Shown here: positions 16,413 through 25,548 of the stretch, in pieces
How the letters are laid out: each line of letters begins with the position of its first letter
Position numbering within the stretch: the first letter of the stretch is position 1
Assembly (NCBI GenBank): GCA_028288165.1
Contig: JAQBOG010000011.1
Span: 1 to 39,416 of the forward strand
Length of the DNA stretch: 39,416 nt
Source of the DNA: Sphingobacteriales bacterium
GTDB taxonomy: Bacteria > Bacteroidota > Bacteroidia > Sphingobacteriales > Sphingobacteriaceae
Direction of reading: 5' to 3'
Made by a program: the position numbers and the translations under genes
Notes under the pieces: model-generated
The model's database searches: none
What the model saw: only the letters and a program-made list of their open reading frames with translations
Told to the model about the DNA's origin: nothing

Positions 16413-17813
16413 GTGAAAAAATTTTTAGACGAAAACTTCTTATTAGAGAACGAAACAGCGCAAACCCTTTATCATACTTATGCTAAAGAAATGCCTGTAA
16501 TAGATTACCACTGTCATTTACCGGCAGATCAAATTGCTAACGATCTGAATTTTGAAAATCTAACACAAGCCTGGCTGTATGGTGATCATTACAAATGGCG
16601 GGCAATGCGTGCAAACGGAATTTCGGAAGAGTATGTAACAGGTACTAAAAGCGATTTTGAAAAGTTTGAGAAATGGGCGGAAACCGTTCCTTATACGTTA
16701 AGAAACCCGCTTTATCATTGGACACATTTAGAGCTCCAACGGTATTTTGATGTGTACGAAATTTTATCGCCAGCTACAGCCAGAAAAATTTATGAAGAGT
16801 GTACTGCTAAACTTCAAACTCCTGAGTATTCGGTTCGCAACATACTTCGCAAAATGAATGTGAAAGCGGTGGTTACTACAGATGATCCTTTAGACAGCTT
16901 GGAACACCATATAAAAATTAAAAATGATGATTTTGAAGTAAAAGTGTTACCAGCTTTCAGGCCTGATAAAGCCATGAATGCAGATGATTTAAATGGCTTA
17001 AGATCTTATATTCAAAGATTGGAAGAGGTAAGCAAAATTTCTATCCAAAGCATAGCTGATTATTTAAGGGCATTGAAAATTCGTCATGATTTTTTTGCCG
17101 AAAACGGATGTAAAGTTTCTGATCATGGCTTAGAAAGTATGTATGCTGAAGATTTTACCGATGAGGAAATAGCCAGAATTTTCTGGAAGATTTTGGCCGG
17201 TGAGGGTTTGGAGCAAGTAGAAGTGCTGAAATTTAAATCGGCCATGCTTTTTCATTTTGCCATTTGGGATCATGAAAAGGGTTGGGTTCAACAATATCAC
17301 CTGGGAGGCTTAAGAAATAATAATTCGCGGTTGTTAGAAAGTTTAGGCCCTGATACTGGGTTTGATTCTATTGGTGATTATCCACAAGGGGTTGCTTTAT
17401 CGAAATTTTTGAATAAACTGGATAAAGAAAATCGCCTTGCGAAAACCATTTTATACAACTTAAATCCGACTGATAATGAAGTGTTTGCTTCGATGATCGG
17501 AAATTTCAATGACGGTACAGTTGCCGGCAAAATACAATGGGGTTCTGCCTGGTGGTTTTTGGATCAAAAGGATGGAATGACCAAACAGATTAATACCTTA
17601 TCGAATATGGGTTTGTTAAGTCGTTTTTTGGGGATGTTAACGGATTCAAGGAGCTTTTTGTCGTTCCCTCGTCACGAGTATTTCAGAAGGATACTTTGTA
17701 ATCTTTTCGGTACCGACGTAGAAAATGGGGAATTACCCGATAACTTCGACTTGCTTGGAAAAGTTGTGCAAGATATATCGTACAACAACACTAAAACATA
17801 TTTCGACTTTTGA
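16413..17813 (+). CDS. uxaC: Glucuronate/galacturonate isomerase
   Basis: Converts D-glucuronate to D-fructuronate and D-galacturonate to D-tagaturonate, the first step of uronate use (EC 5.3.1.12). The 466-aa protein matches UxaC length and pattern. The N-terminus has VIDYHCHLPADQIANDL with the metal-binding pair His33 and His35. Further family blocks are DDPLDSLEHH, LPAFRPDKAMN, KSAMLFHFAIWDHEKGWVQQYHLGGLRNNN and TDSRSFLSFPRHEYFRRILCNLFG. It starts with GTG (16413), and no upstream ATG is in frame. The kinase follows after 3 bp. Its product feeds UxaB upstream. Confidence 0.95.
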   Translation: MKKFLDENFLLENETAQTLYHTYAKEMPVIDYHCHLPADQIANDLNFENLTQAWLYGDHYKWRAMRANGISEEYVTGTKSDFEKFEKWAETVPYTLRNPLYHWTHLELQRYFDVYEILSPATARKIYEECTAKLQTPEYSVRNILRKMNVKAVVTTDDPLDSLEHHIKIKNDDFEVKVLPAFRPDKAMNADDLNGLRSYIQRLEEVSKISIQSIADYLRALKIRHDFFAENGCKVSDHGLESMYAEDFTDEEIARIFWKILAGEGLEQVEVLKFKSAMLFHFAIWDHEKGWVQQYHLGGLRNNNSRLLESLGPDTGFDSIGDYPQGVALSKFLNKLDKENRLAKTILYNLNPTDNEVFASMIGNFNDGTVAGKIQWGSAWWFLDQKDGMTKQINTLSNMGLLSRFLGMLTDSRSFLSFPRHEYFRRILCNLFGTDVENGELPDNFDLLGKVVQDISYNNTKTYFDF

Positions 17814-17816
17814 TAA

Positions 17817-18839
17817 ATGGGTAAAGTATTAAGTTTCGGCGAGTTTTTATTGCGTATTTGCCCTGATTCTGAAGGTGATTGGTTAAATAACAACCAGTTA
17901 CCTTTTTTTGTAGGAGGTGCAGAGCTAAACGTGGCTACAGCTTTAGCCTTATGGGATGTTCCATCTGCTTATTTTAGTGCTTTGCCGGATAACTTTCTGG
18001 CTGAGCAATTAAAGGAATTCGTGAGTAATCAAGGAATTGATACTTCGCCGATTCAAACAATAGGGAGTAGAATAGGCTTATATTTTCTGCATAAAGGAAA
18101 AGATCTAAAAAATGCCGGTGTTATTTATGACCGGGCAAATTCATCGTTCACCGAACTAAGAACCAACACCATTAACTGGGATGAGGTTTTTGAAAATGTT
18201 TCCTGGTTTCATTTCAGTGCCATTTGTCCGGCTATAAGCCAGCAAGTTGCAGATGTGTGCGAAGAAGCCTTATCAATAGCCTCTCAAAAAGGAATTTGTA
18301 TATCTATCGATTTAAATTACCGTTCTAAACTTTGGCAATATGGAAAAAAAGCCTCAGAAGTAGTTCCCTCACTGGTAAAATATTGTGATTTAGTTATGGG
18401 TAATGTTTGGGCCTCTCAAACGATGCTTAATATACCCGTAATGTCCAACTTAGCAGAAGAAGATATCAAGAGTTTGTACCTGAAACAAGCACAAATCACT
18501 TCAGAGGAAATTTTGAAACAGTATCCGAAAAGTAAATCTGTTGCAAATACTTTCCGTTTTGACTATGGTAAAGGGGTTAGGTATTACACTACATTATATA
18601 CTGCTGGAAAACTGCATGTATCGCAGGAATATCTTGCTGAAGAAATAGTTGATAAAGTAGGAAGTGGAGATTGTTTTATGGCAGGGTTGATTTATGGCTT
18701 TTACCATAAGTTAGAACCAGATGCCATACTTGAATTTGCTACCGCTGCGGCCTTTAGCAAACTGTTTATACCGAGTGATGCCACTACAATAAAGCCTGAT
18801 GAAATTAGGAGTGTGGTTGAGGCATATAAGGTGGGTTGA
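17817..18839 (+). CDS. kdgK: PfkB-family sugar kinase, probable KDG kinase
   Basis: 340-aa ribokinase-like (PfkB) kinase. The N-terminus has LSFGEFLLRICP and the substrate lid region GGAELNVATALALWDVPSAYF. The C-terminus has the PfkB signature DKVGSGDCFMAGLIYG with catalytic base Asp285 in GSGD. In this context it most likely phosphorylates 2-keto-3-deoxygluconate to KDPG after altronate dehydration, but the sequence alone does not separate KDG from fructose or other sugar kinases. It starts 3 nt after uxaC and is the last gene of the cluster. The expected altronate dehydratase (uxaA) and KDPG aldolase are not in the window. Confidence 0.8.
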   Translation: MGKVLSFGEFLLRICPDSEGDWLNNNQLPFFVGGAELNVATALALWDVPSAYFSALPDNFLAEQLKEFVSNQGIDTSPIQTIGSRIGLYFLHKGKDLKNAGVIYDRANSSFTELRTNTINWDEVFENVSWFHFSAICPAISQQVADVCEEALSIASQKGICISIDLNYRSKLWQYGKKASEVVPSLVKYCDLVMGNVWASQTMLNIPVMSNLAEEDIKSLYLKQAQITSEEILKQYPKSKSVANTFRFDYGKGVRYYTTLYTAGKLHVSQEYLAEEIVDKVGSGDCFMAGLIYGFYHKLEPDAILEFATAAAFSKLFIPSDATTIKPDEIRSVVEAYKVG

Positions 18840-19052
18840 AAGTTTGAGGCAAACTTATTAAAATAAGCAGATTTCGATAACTGGAAGTCCAGACAAGTTA
18901 CATCAAAAGTCACCCCCCAACCCTTCCTTAAAAACAGTAGGGAGGTATAGCTTGTCATATAGCATTTTCTCACCTGTAAGTTTTTAAGAGCTAAACGGCA
19001 TTGGATTATAGGGGAAACTAATTTTTAGGAAAGCGAATCCCGTCTCGTACCT

Positions 19053-19095
19053 GCTCCCTTGTTTAGGTGAGCTGTCCGAATGACTGTGGAGTATG
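19053..19095 (+). repeat. Degenerate copy of a dispersed hairpin repeat
   Basis: GCTCCCTTGTTTAGGTGAGC, then TGTCCGAATGACTGTGGAGT, lines up with the hairpin repeat at 9152-9190. The stem is largely lost in this copy. It lies next to copy 2 of the palindromic element, just as the better copy precedes copy 1. Confidence 0.5.
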
Positions 19096-19163
19096 AGCAG
19101 AATTATTGGCTTTAATAGACAAATTTTCATCAAACCTCCTAAGCTAGTTTTAACAGGAATAGG

Positions 19164-19254
19164 TGCGTTAACGATGGAAGCGACATCCTTTTTGGCGATC
19201 GGAAGCGAGTAGGGAAAGCCAAAAAGATATAGCGGACAGCGTGTTAAAACGCCC
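19164..19254 (+). repeat. Dispersed palindromic element, copy 2
   Basis: Inverted relative to the copy at 9974-10066. It starts TGCGTTAACGATGGAAGCG and ends GACAGCGTGTTAAAACGCCC. One arm (~36 bp) is identical between copies, and the other (~37 bp) has a single mismatch. The two copies bracket the uronate locus. Confidence 0.8.
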
Positions 19255-19590
19255 AAATAACATGATATACATAATAGTGCCCTGAATTGCCAAACCTAGA
19301 GCATATTGTAATTTATTTACCTTAATCTTAAAAATCTAAAATTCTGCCTAACTGTCCCGTAACAGAGTTTGCGCTTAGAATTGGCCATATTTTCCTATTC
19401 TCGTGTCGATTGAATGAATGGTAATTAACAATTCTTTTCAGATGCAAGCCAATCATTTAATTTTTCAAGGAAACTCATATATAAAAAGGTAACCTTTTTT
19501 ATCACGGATTGCGATACCAAAAAAAATAATTTTAAAGCTATCCGAAATATTGTCAAAGACAAGGAGTTTTATTAATAAATGGCTGATTTG

Positions 19591-19622
19591 TTTGAGTTTA
19601 TCTGATGATTGTGTAGGTTTTG
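19591..19622 (+). promoter_or_regulatory. Candidate promoter of the polysaccharide locus
   Basis: TTTG (19591-19594), a 19-nt spacer and TAGGTTTTG (19614-19622) fit the Bacteroidetes promoter consensus TTTG-N19-TAnnTTTG closely. Start of transcription near 19628 would give a leader of about 260 nt before the Wza-like gene. This rests on consensus only. Confidence 0.4.
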
Positions 19623-19888
19623 TAAACTACGTAGCTAGTGATTCGCGAAGAATAAATTAAGGTTATATTATTGTTAAAACCTCAGGAAAGCGCAAAATAA
19701 CTGTGAATATTTGTAATAAAGTGAGAGTAAACTGTGAATTTTAATAACTATTCGAGAAATTAATTGATTCATTTTCACACTTCTAAAAGCCGAATTTGGA
19801 TTATTTGAAATTTTATTAAACAACTGCTCCCTTTTTAAGTTCCTTAGATACAAAACCATAGTAGATACTAAAACCTTAATTTATAAGT

Positions 19889-20632
19889 ATGAAAATTTAC
19901 CACGTTATTTTATTACTAAGTATCATCCTTTTTAGCTCATGCCAGCCAGCCAGGAACTTGGTGTACTTCAGCGAAAATGCAAATGGACCCAAAATAAGCA
20001 ATGAGGCTAATACCGAAACTAGAATTCAGCAAAATGATTTGCTAAATATTTCTGTTAGCAGCTTAAGTGTAGAATCAAATGCGTTATTCAATCAGCCATC
20101 AACAACTGTAAAAGAAGGATACCGGGTTGACAAAACAGGATCGATCAACTTTCCGGTAGTTGGAAAAATTAAGGTAGAAGGTTTAACGCTTGATCAATCA
20201 CAAGAAACAATTGCCAGAAAGTTAGATCTGTATGTAAAAAATGCAACCGTTAATGTGAAGTTTCTGAATTTTAAAGTGACTGTTATTGGTGAAGTAAACA
20301 GACCATCTACGTTTACTGTTACTGATGAAAGGATCAATTTGTTAGAGGCATTGGGCCTTGCCGGAGATATGACGGTTTATGGAAAAAGGGAAAATGTGTT
20401 GGTGATTAGAGAAAATGCTGGGGAACGTACCATGGCGAGAATTAACCTAAATAATAAGGACGTTTTAAGATCGCCTTACTTTAATTTAAAACAAAATGAC
20501 GTAATATATGTTGAGCCCGTGAAATCAAAAGCAGCACAGGCAAGTCAAAGTAATCGCGTTTTACCTTTAGTTGCGGCAGGTGTATCACTGATATCGGCTG
20601 TGATATTGGCTTTTTATAGATTGAATCAGTAA
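19889..20632 (+). CDS. Wza-like polysaccharide export lipoprotein
   Basis: Outer-membrane export component of a Wzx/Wzy capsule or exopolysaccharide system. The 247-aa protein begins with a lipoprotein signal (VILLLSIILFSSC, Cys18). The Poly_export domain spans about residues 45-135 (IQQNDLLNISVSSLSVES, YRVDKTGSINFPVVGKIKVE). An SLBB-like region follows (FKVTVIGEVNRPSTFTV, INLLEALGLAGDM). A C-terminal hydrophobic segment (VLPLVAAGVSLISAVILAFY) is the usual ending of Bacteroidetes homologues, shorter than E. coli Wza (379 aa). The Wzc-like gene starts 27 nt later, so the two are co-transcribed as the first genes of the locus. Confidence 0.92.
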   Translation: MKIYHVILLLSIILFSSCQPARNLVYFSENANGPKISNEANTETRIQQNDLLNISVSSLSVESNALFNQPSTTVKEGYRVDKTGSINFPVVGKIKVEGLTLDQSQETIARKLDLYVKNATVNVKFLNFKVTVIGEVNRPSTFTVTDERINLLEALGLAGDMTVYGKRENVLVIRENAGERTMARINLNNKDVLRSPYFNLKQNDVIYVEPVKSKAAQASQSNRVLPLVAAGVSLISAVILAFYRLNQ

Positions 20633-20659
20633 TTATTATAAATTAAAATATTAAAAAAT

Positions 20660-22987
20660 ATGGCTTATCAAAAGTCCTTTTCAAAACCATCATCAGGGAT
20701 GGATGGCAATAAGATTCTTGAGATAGTTTCTGGCTATGCAAAATATTGGTATTGGTTTTTAGCAAGTGTTATTGTTTGTTTCGTTATTGCCTTTTTGTAC
20801 CTAAAAACACAAACAGCAACCTATAAAATAAGCAGTACGCTCTTGATACAAGAAGATAAAAAGGGTGAAGGTGTTTTACAGGGAACTGCTTTTAGTGATT
20901 TAAATATGTTTCAAAGAACGGTAACGGTAGACAATGAAATGGCTGCTTTACGTTCAAGAGAATTATTAGAGAAAGTATTCCGGAAACTATCACTTCAAAC
21001 AAATTATTATCAAGACGGACTTTTTAAAAGAAGTGAGCTTTATGGTAGTGAATTGCCGATAAAAGTTCAGGTTGAAAAGGTATCAGCCGAAGCATTAGGG
21101 AGTGAATTGGTTTTTACCATACTAGACAACAATAAATTTCAGATAAAATCGGGCGATCAAAGTAAAACGTTTGAATTCGGGAAAAGGATTGTAGGTCTTG
21201 ATTACTCAATAAAAGTGGAAAAAGGTCCGGCATTTAAAACCACTGCAGACCCTGTTATTATTACTTTCAGAAATTTGAGTAAAATGGCTGAGTCATATAG
21301 CACTGCCAGATTAGATGTTGCACCGATTTCAAAAGAGGCTAACACCGTTACCTTATCATTAATTGATAATGTTCCGCAAAGAGGTATTGACATATTAAAT
21401 AAGCTAATTGAAACATACAACGTAGAAAATATTGAGAATAAAAACAAGCTTGCGTTGAACACGATTGATTTCATTGACAATCGCTTAAAATACTTAGGAA
21501 CTGATTTGAATTCTGTTGGCCAAGATGTGGAGCAATACAAACAAGAATATGGTGTTGCAGATCCGGAAGCTTCGGCAAAAGCAAGTATGGATCAGGTTGG
21601 AGCATATGAAAAAGAGCTTAGCGGTATCGAAATCCAACGAAATGTAGTAGAATCTTTGGAGTCATATGTAGATAATAACAATGGCCAATTTGAACTTGTA
21701 CCTAGTACTTTAGGCTTACAAGACCCTACGTTATCCGGCTTGACCGAAAAATATAATGAACTGCAAATTGAAAGACAACGGCTGCTTCGTACAGCTGAAC
21801 CAAACAATCCTTTAGTTGTAAATATCAACGAACAGTTGTCTGGTTTAAAATCAAATATTCGCGAAAACCTTCGTAACATTCATAAAAGCTTAAACATTGC
21901 CAGAAACAACTTAAGGTCTAATACCTCACAGTATCAGTCGAGAATTAGAACTGCTCCTTCTATCGAAAGAGGTTTAAGTCAGCGTAAAAGACAAGAAGGT
22001 GTGAAGGAAGGATTATACGAGTACTTATTGCAAAAACGGGAAGAAACGGCTCTGTCATTATCTGCAACCATCCCTACCTCCAGAGTTGTTGATCCGCCAG
22101 CGGCAGAATCAACACCTGTAACACCTAAAACATCGTTAATATATTTAGTAGCGTTTGTAATGGGTTGTTTAATACCAGCATCGGGCATTTTTGCGAAAGA
22201 TATGCTGAACACGAAGGTGACCGAATTAAATGATGTAGAACAAACCGGAGCTATGATTTTAGGGGAGTTAAGTCATAAAGAAAATCTGGATACACTGGTA
22301 GTAAGACGGTCAAGCAGAACTACCATATCTGAACTATTCAGGTACATTAGGACGAACCTTAATTACATGACTGACGACAACGACAATAAAGTTATGTTGG
22401 TTACGTCGAGTATGAAAGGTGAGGGAAAAACATTCTTTAGTTTAAATTTAGGAGCCACACTGTCATTAATTGACAAAAAGGTAGTGTTGTTAGAATTCGA
22501 TCTTCGGAAGCCGGATCTTTTAAATGGAATGAATATGAAACCCGGAAAAGGAATCACGCATTTCATTAATGGAGAGGTAACTATCGATGAAATTATCAGA
22601 CCATCAACTTTTCAGGAAAACTTATTTGTTGTTGGTTGTGGTACCATGCCTGAGGATCCTGCAGAATTGTTAATGAGCGAAAAGGTTTCTGAACTTTTTA
22701 ACGGACTGAAAGAGCGTTTTGATTATGTAATTATTGATACATCTCCGGTAGGGCAAGTGGCAGATGCATTCAGCTTAGCACCATTTGCAGATTCAAGTAT
22801 CTATCTTGTAAGATATAACTACACTGATAAAATTCAGTTAAATATCCTGAAAGACATATTCGATAACGGAAAACTAAACAACCCGATGGTTGTGCTGAAC
22901 GACTCAAAAGGAGACAGTTTCAAAGGATATGGTCATGGAGGCTATGGCTACGGGTTGGTTCCGGCGAAGGCAAACGCTTACAGTTAA
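20660..22987 (+). CDS. Wzc-like chain-length regulator with tyrosine-kinase domain
   Basis: Inner-membrane co-polymerase that sets chain length and couples to the Wza-like channel. The 775-aa protein has an N-terminal Wzz segment with a membrane helix (WYWFLASVIVCFVIAFLYL, about residues 32-50), a long coiled periplasmic part, a second membrane helix (SLIYLVAFVMGCLIPASGIF) and a cytosolic BY-kinase domain. Walker A is SMKGEGKT (584-591, Lys590). Walker A' is VVLLEFDLRKPDL, and Walker B is DYVIIDTSPVGQV. The C-terminal tail, GYGHGGYGYGLV, has only a few tyrosines where autophosphorylation would occur. Length and layout are normal for fused Bacteroidetes Wzc proteins. Confidence 0.93.
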   Translation: MAYQKSFSKPSSGMDGNKILEIVSGYAKYWYWFLASVIVCFVIAFLYLKTQTATYKISSTLLIQEDKKGEGVLQGTAFSDLNMFQRTVTVDNEMAALRSRELLEKVFRKLSLQTNYYQDGLFKRSELYGSELPIKVQVEKVSAEALGSELVFTILDNNKFQIKSGDQSKTFEFGKRIVGLDYSIKVEKGPAFKTTADPVIITFRNLSKMAESYSTARLDVAPISKEANTVTLSLIDNVPQRGIDILNKLIETYNVENIENKNKLALNTIDFIDNRLKYLGTDLNSVGQDVEQYKQEYGVADPEASAKASMDQVGAYEKELSGIEIQRNVVESLESYVDNNNGQFELVPSTLGLQDPTLSGLTEKYNELQIERQRLLRTAEPNNPLVVNINEQLSGLKSNIRENLRNIHKSLNIARNNLRSNTSQYQSRIRTAPSIERGLSQRKRQEGVKEGLYEYLLQKREETALSLSATIPTSRVVDPPAAESTPVTPKTSLIYLVAFVMGCLIPASGIFAKDMLNTKVTELNDVEQTGAMILGELSHKENLDTLVVRRSSRTTISELFRYIRTNLNYMTDDNDNKVMLVTSSMKGEGKTFFSLNLGATLSLIDKKVVLLEFDLRKPDLLNGMNMKPGKGITHFINGEVTIDEIIRPSTFQENLFVVGCGTMPEDPAELLMSEKVSELFNGLKERFDYVIIDTSPVGQVADAFSLAPFADSSIYLVRYNYTDKIQLNILKDIFDNGKLNNPMVVLNDSKGDSFKGYGHGGYGYGLVPAKANAYS

Positions 22988-23104
22988 TTAACAGTATAAC
23001 AATAGTTTGTGATTACTTTGCGGATTGTTTAATTAAAGCAAACGTTGAAGAGATCATATTTGAATAAGCAGCTTAACATAAAACAAAATAAAAATCATCA
23101 ACCA

Positions 23105-24403
23105 ATGAGTACCACTGTAGATAACGCTAAAATTGCAATTATAGGCCTCGGTTACGTAGGATTACCTTTAGCTGTAGAATTCGCAAAAAAATATAAAGTT
23201 TTTGGATTCGATATCCATTTAGAAAGAATCAATGCACTGAAAAGTGGCATTGATAAAACACTAGAAGTAACATCAGACGATTTGAAAGCCGTTATTACTG
23301 AAGAGTGCACCACTCCAAAAGGCTTATTCTTCACGAATCAATTAGATCATCTTCGTGCTTGTAACTACTTTATTGTAACAGTTCCTACTCCGGTTGATAA
23401 AAATAATCGCCCAGATCTTACACCACTTTACAAAGCCAGCGCATCTGTTGGTAAAGTTTTAAAGAAAGGTGATACCGTAATTTACGAGTCGACTGTTTAC
23501 CCTGGTGTAACCGAGGATGAGTGCGTACCGGTTTTAGAAAGAGAGTCAGGTTTGAAATTCAATGTTGATTTTTTTGCAGGATATTCTCCAGAGCGTATCA
23601 ACCCAGGGGATAAACAACATACAGTAGCTAAAATTTTAAAAATCACCTCAGGTTCTACTCCAGAAGTGGCGGAAAAAGTAGATAATCTTTATAGATCGGT
23701 TATTACGGCCGGCACACATAAAGCTACGTCTATAAAGGTTGCTGAAGCGGCAAAAGTTATCGAAAATGCACAACGTGATATCAATATTGCGTTTGTAAAT
23801 GAGCTGGCTAAAATATTTAATCTGTTAGGGATAGATACCAACGATGTATTGCAAGCGGCCGGAACTAAATGGAATTTCTTAAAATTTCAACCAGGCTTGG
23901 TAGGCGGTCACTGTATCGGTGTGGATCCATACTATTTAGCGCAAAAAGCACAGGAAGCAGGTTATCATCCAGAAATTATTTTGGCCGGACGACGTGTAAA
24001 TGATGGTATGGGCGCTTATGTTGCTGATGAACTGATCAAGAAGATGTTGGTTAAAGGTATTGCTGTAAAGGATAGTAAGGTGTTAGTTTTAGGATTCACT
24101 TTCAAAGAAAACTGCCCTGATGTACGTAATACCAAGGTTATTGATATCGTAAAACGTTTGGTTGAGTATAAAGTAGATGTTTGTATTCATGATCCGTGGG
24201 CAAATGCAGATGAAGTAATGCATGAGTATGGTGTGATTTGTCAAAACGGCGAAGCTAAAACCAGGAAATATGATGCAATTCTGCTAGCGGTAGCTCACGA
24301 AGAGTTTAGGAGCTATGATCTTACAAGTTTAGCTAAAGAAGAAGCGGTTATATATGATATAAAATCGATGCTTCCTTTGGATGTGATTGATGCTCGCTTG
24401 TAA
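23105..24403 (+). CDS. UDP-N-acetylhexosamine 6-dehydrogenase (TviB/WbpO type)
   Basis: NAD-dependent enzyme that oxidises C6 of a UDP-HexNAc to the uronic acid in two steps. It has 432 aa from the ATG at 23105; an upstream TTG at 23045 would add 20 residues. The Rossmann motif is [18 protein letters not shown]. The central part has [15 protein letters not shown] and [21 protein letters not shown], typical of the TviB/WbpO group rather than UDP-glucose dehydrogenase. Catalytic Cys270 is in [13 protein letters not shown]. The C-terminal domain has [17 protein letters not shown]. With the next gene, the expected product is UDP-GalNAcA. Whether GlcNAc or GalNAc is oxidised first is not decided by the sequence. 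Confidence 0.9.
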   Translation: MSTTVDNAKIAIIGLGYVGLPLAVEFAKKYKVFGFDIHLERINALKSGIDKTLEVTSDDLKAVITEECTTPKGLFFTNQLDHLRACNYFIVTVPTPVDKNNRPDLTPLYKASASVGKVLKKGDTVIYESTVYPGVTEDECVPVLERESGLKFNVDFFAGYSPERINPGDKQHTVAKILKITSGSTPEVAEKVDNLYRSVITAGTHKATSIKVAEAAKVIENAQRDINIAFVNELAKIFNLLGIDTNDVLQAAGTKWNFLKFQPGLVGGHCIGVDPYYLAQKAQEAGYHPEIILAGRRVNDGMGAYVADELIKKMLVKGIAVKDSKVLVLGFTFKENCPDVRNTKVIDIVKRLVEYKVDVCIHDPWANADEVMHEYGVICQNGEAKTRKYDAILLAVAHEEFRSYDLTSLAKEEAVIYDIKSMLPLDVIDARL

Positions 24404-24432
24404 TCTTTTTAACACCTAAATTAAAAACAAAA

Positions 24433-25455
24433 ATGTACAATACACCTTATCATACCACAGATCTTTCAAAGCTTTCCTTTTTAGTGACAGGCGGAGCTGG
24501 GTTTATCGGATCAAACCTTGTTGAATATTTGTTGAAATACAATGTTGGAAAAGTTCGTGTTTTAGACAATTTCGCAACCGGAAATCGCAAAAACCTGGAG
24601 CCATTTTTAAATCAATCGAATTTCGAATTAATTGAAGGAGATATCCGCGACTTAGAAGCATGTAAAAAGGCTGCAAAAGGAATGGATTACATTTTACACC
24701 AAGCGGCTTTGGGTTCGGTTCCTCGCTCAATTAATGATCCGATTACAACCAATGAAGTGAATGTAAGCGGCTTTTTAAATATGTTGGTTGCTGCCCGCGA
24801 TGAGAATGTTAAACGTTTTGTTTACGCCGCGTCCTCATCCACTTACGGAGATAGTAAAGAGTTGCCCAAAGTTGAAAATAAAATTGGTAAGCCATTATCA
24901 CCTTACGCAGTAACTAAATATGTGAATGAATTATATGCCGATGTATTTTCAAATTTATACGGTTTAGAACTGATCGGTTTAAGATATTTCAACGTATTCG
25001 GACAACGGCAAGATCCAAATGGTGCGTACGCTGCGGTAATTCCAAAATTCGTATCGCAATTTATTGATCATCAAAGTCCGGTTGTAAATGGCGATGGCGA
25101 ATACTCAAGAGATTTCACTTACATTGATAATGTGGTTCAAATGAACATCAAATCAGCCCTGACGGATAATTTGGAAGCTGTAAACCAGGTGTATAACGTG
25201 GCTTACGGACAAAGAACTACGTTAAATGAACTATTATCTGCCTTAAAAGATTACTTAAGCCAGTATGATTCAACCATTAGCGAAGTGGCATTTACTTATG
25301 GACCTAATCGTAAAGGCGATATTCCTCATTCATTGGCATCAATTGAAAAAGCAGCAAGCCTGGTAGATTATAAACCAAGATACTCTATTGAAGAAGGACT
25401 TAAAGAAGCGGTAAGCTGGTATGTTCAGAATATAAAATCAGAATTAGTTAGTTAA
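24433..25455 (+). CDS. UDP-N-acetylhexosamine 4-epimerase (TviC/WbpP type)
   Basis: Extended short-chain dehydrogenase that inverts C4 of a UDP-HexNAc or its uronic acid. The 340-aa protein has the NAD motif VTGGAGFIGSNLVEYLL, the family block VRVLDNFATGNRKNL, the HQAALGSVPRSINDP loop and the catalytic pair Tyr158 and Lys162 (SPYAVTKYVNE). RYFNVFGQRQDPNGAYAAVIP and NGDGEYSRDFTYIDNV are typical of WbpP/TviC proteins. It lies 29 bp after the dehydrogenase, the same gene pair that makes UDP-GalNAcA for Vi antigen and some O-antigens. Confidence 0.9.
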   Translation: MYNTPYHTTDLSKLSFLVTGGAGFIGSNLVEYLLKYNVGKVRVLDNFATGNRKNLEPFLNQSNFELIEGDIRDLEACKKAAKGMDYILHQAALGSVPRSINDPITTNEVNVSGFLNMLVAARDENVKRFVYAASSSTYGDSKELPKVENKIGKPLSPYAVTKYVNELYADVFSNLYGLELIGLRYFNVFGQRQDPNGAYAAVIPKFVSQFIDHQSPVVNGDGEYSRDFTYIDNVVQMNIKSALTDNLEAVNQVYNVAYGQRTTLNELLSALKDYLSQYDSTISEVAFTYGPNRKGDIPHSLASIEKAASLVDYKPRYSIEEGLKEAVSWYVQNIKSELVS

Positions 25456-25548
25456 TTATACTATATAACCGCCTTCTATTTAATTAATGTTTCCGGCCAT
25501 CCAGCTATAGGAAGACGTATGGATTTTATTCAGATATATTAATATACT

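Larger units (their letters stand above)
18840..19888. other. 1-kb intergenic region rich in dispersed repeats
   Basis: No gene is supported. It starts with a 7-bp hairpin, AAGTTTG (18840-18846) with CAAACTT (18850-18856), a weak terminator for the uronate cluster. It then holds a degenerate copy of the GCTCCCTTGTTT repeat (about 19053-19095), copy 2 of the palindromic element (19164-19254), a 17-bp palindrome, AAAAAGGT and ACCTTTTT around a central A (19483-19499), and the candidate promoter of the polysaccharide locus (19591-19622). A 90-codon minus-strand frame (18984-19256) runs through both repeats and is taken as an artefact. Confidence 0.55.

Noticed and set aside
18984..19256. 90-codon minus-strand open frame
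   Set aside because: It runs through the hairpin repeat and copy 2 of the palindromic element, and the same peptide (IAKKDVASIVNA) can be read from copy 1. It is repeat sequence, not a gene.
19483..19499. Terminator (AAAAAGGT / ACCTTTTT)
   Set aside because: The palindrome has a single central base, so no loop can form in RNA; no gene ends just before it.
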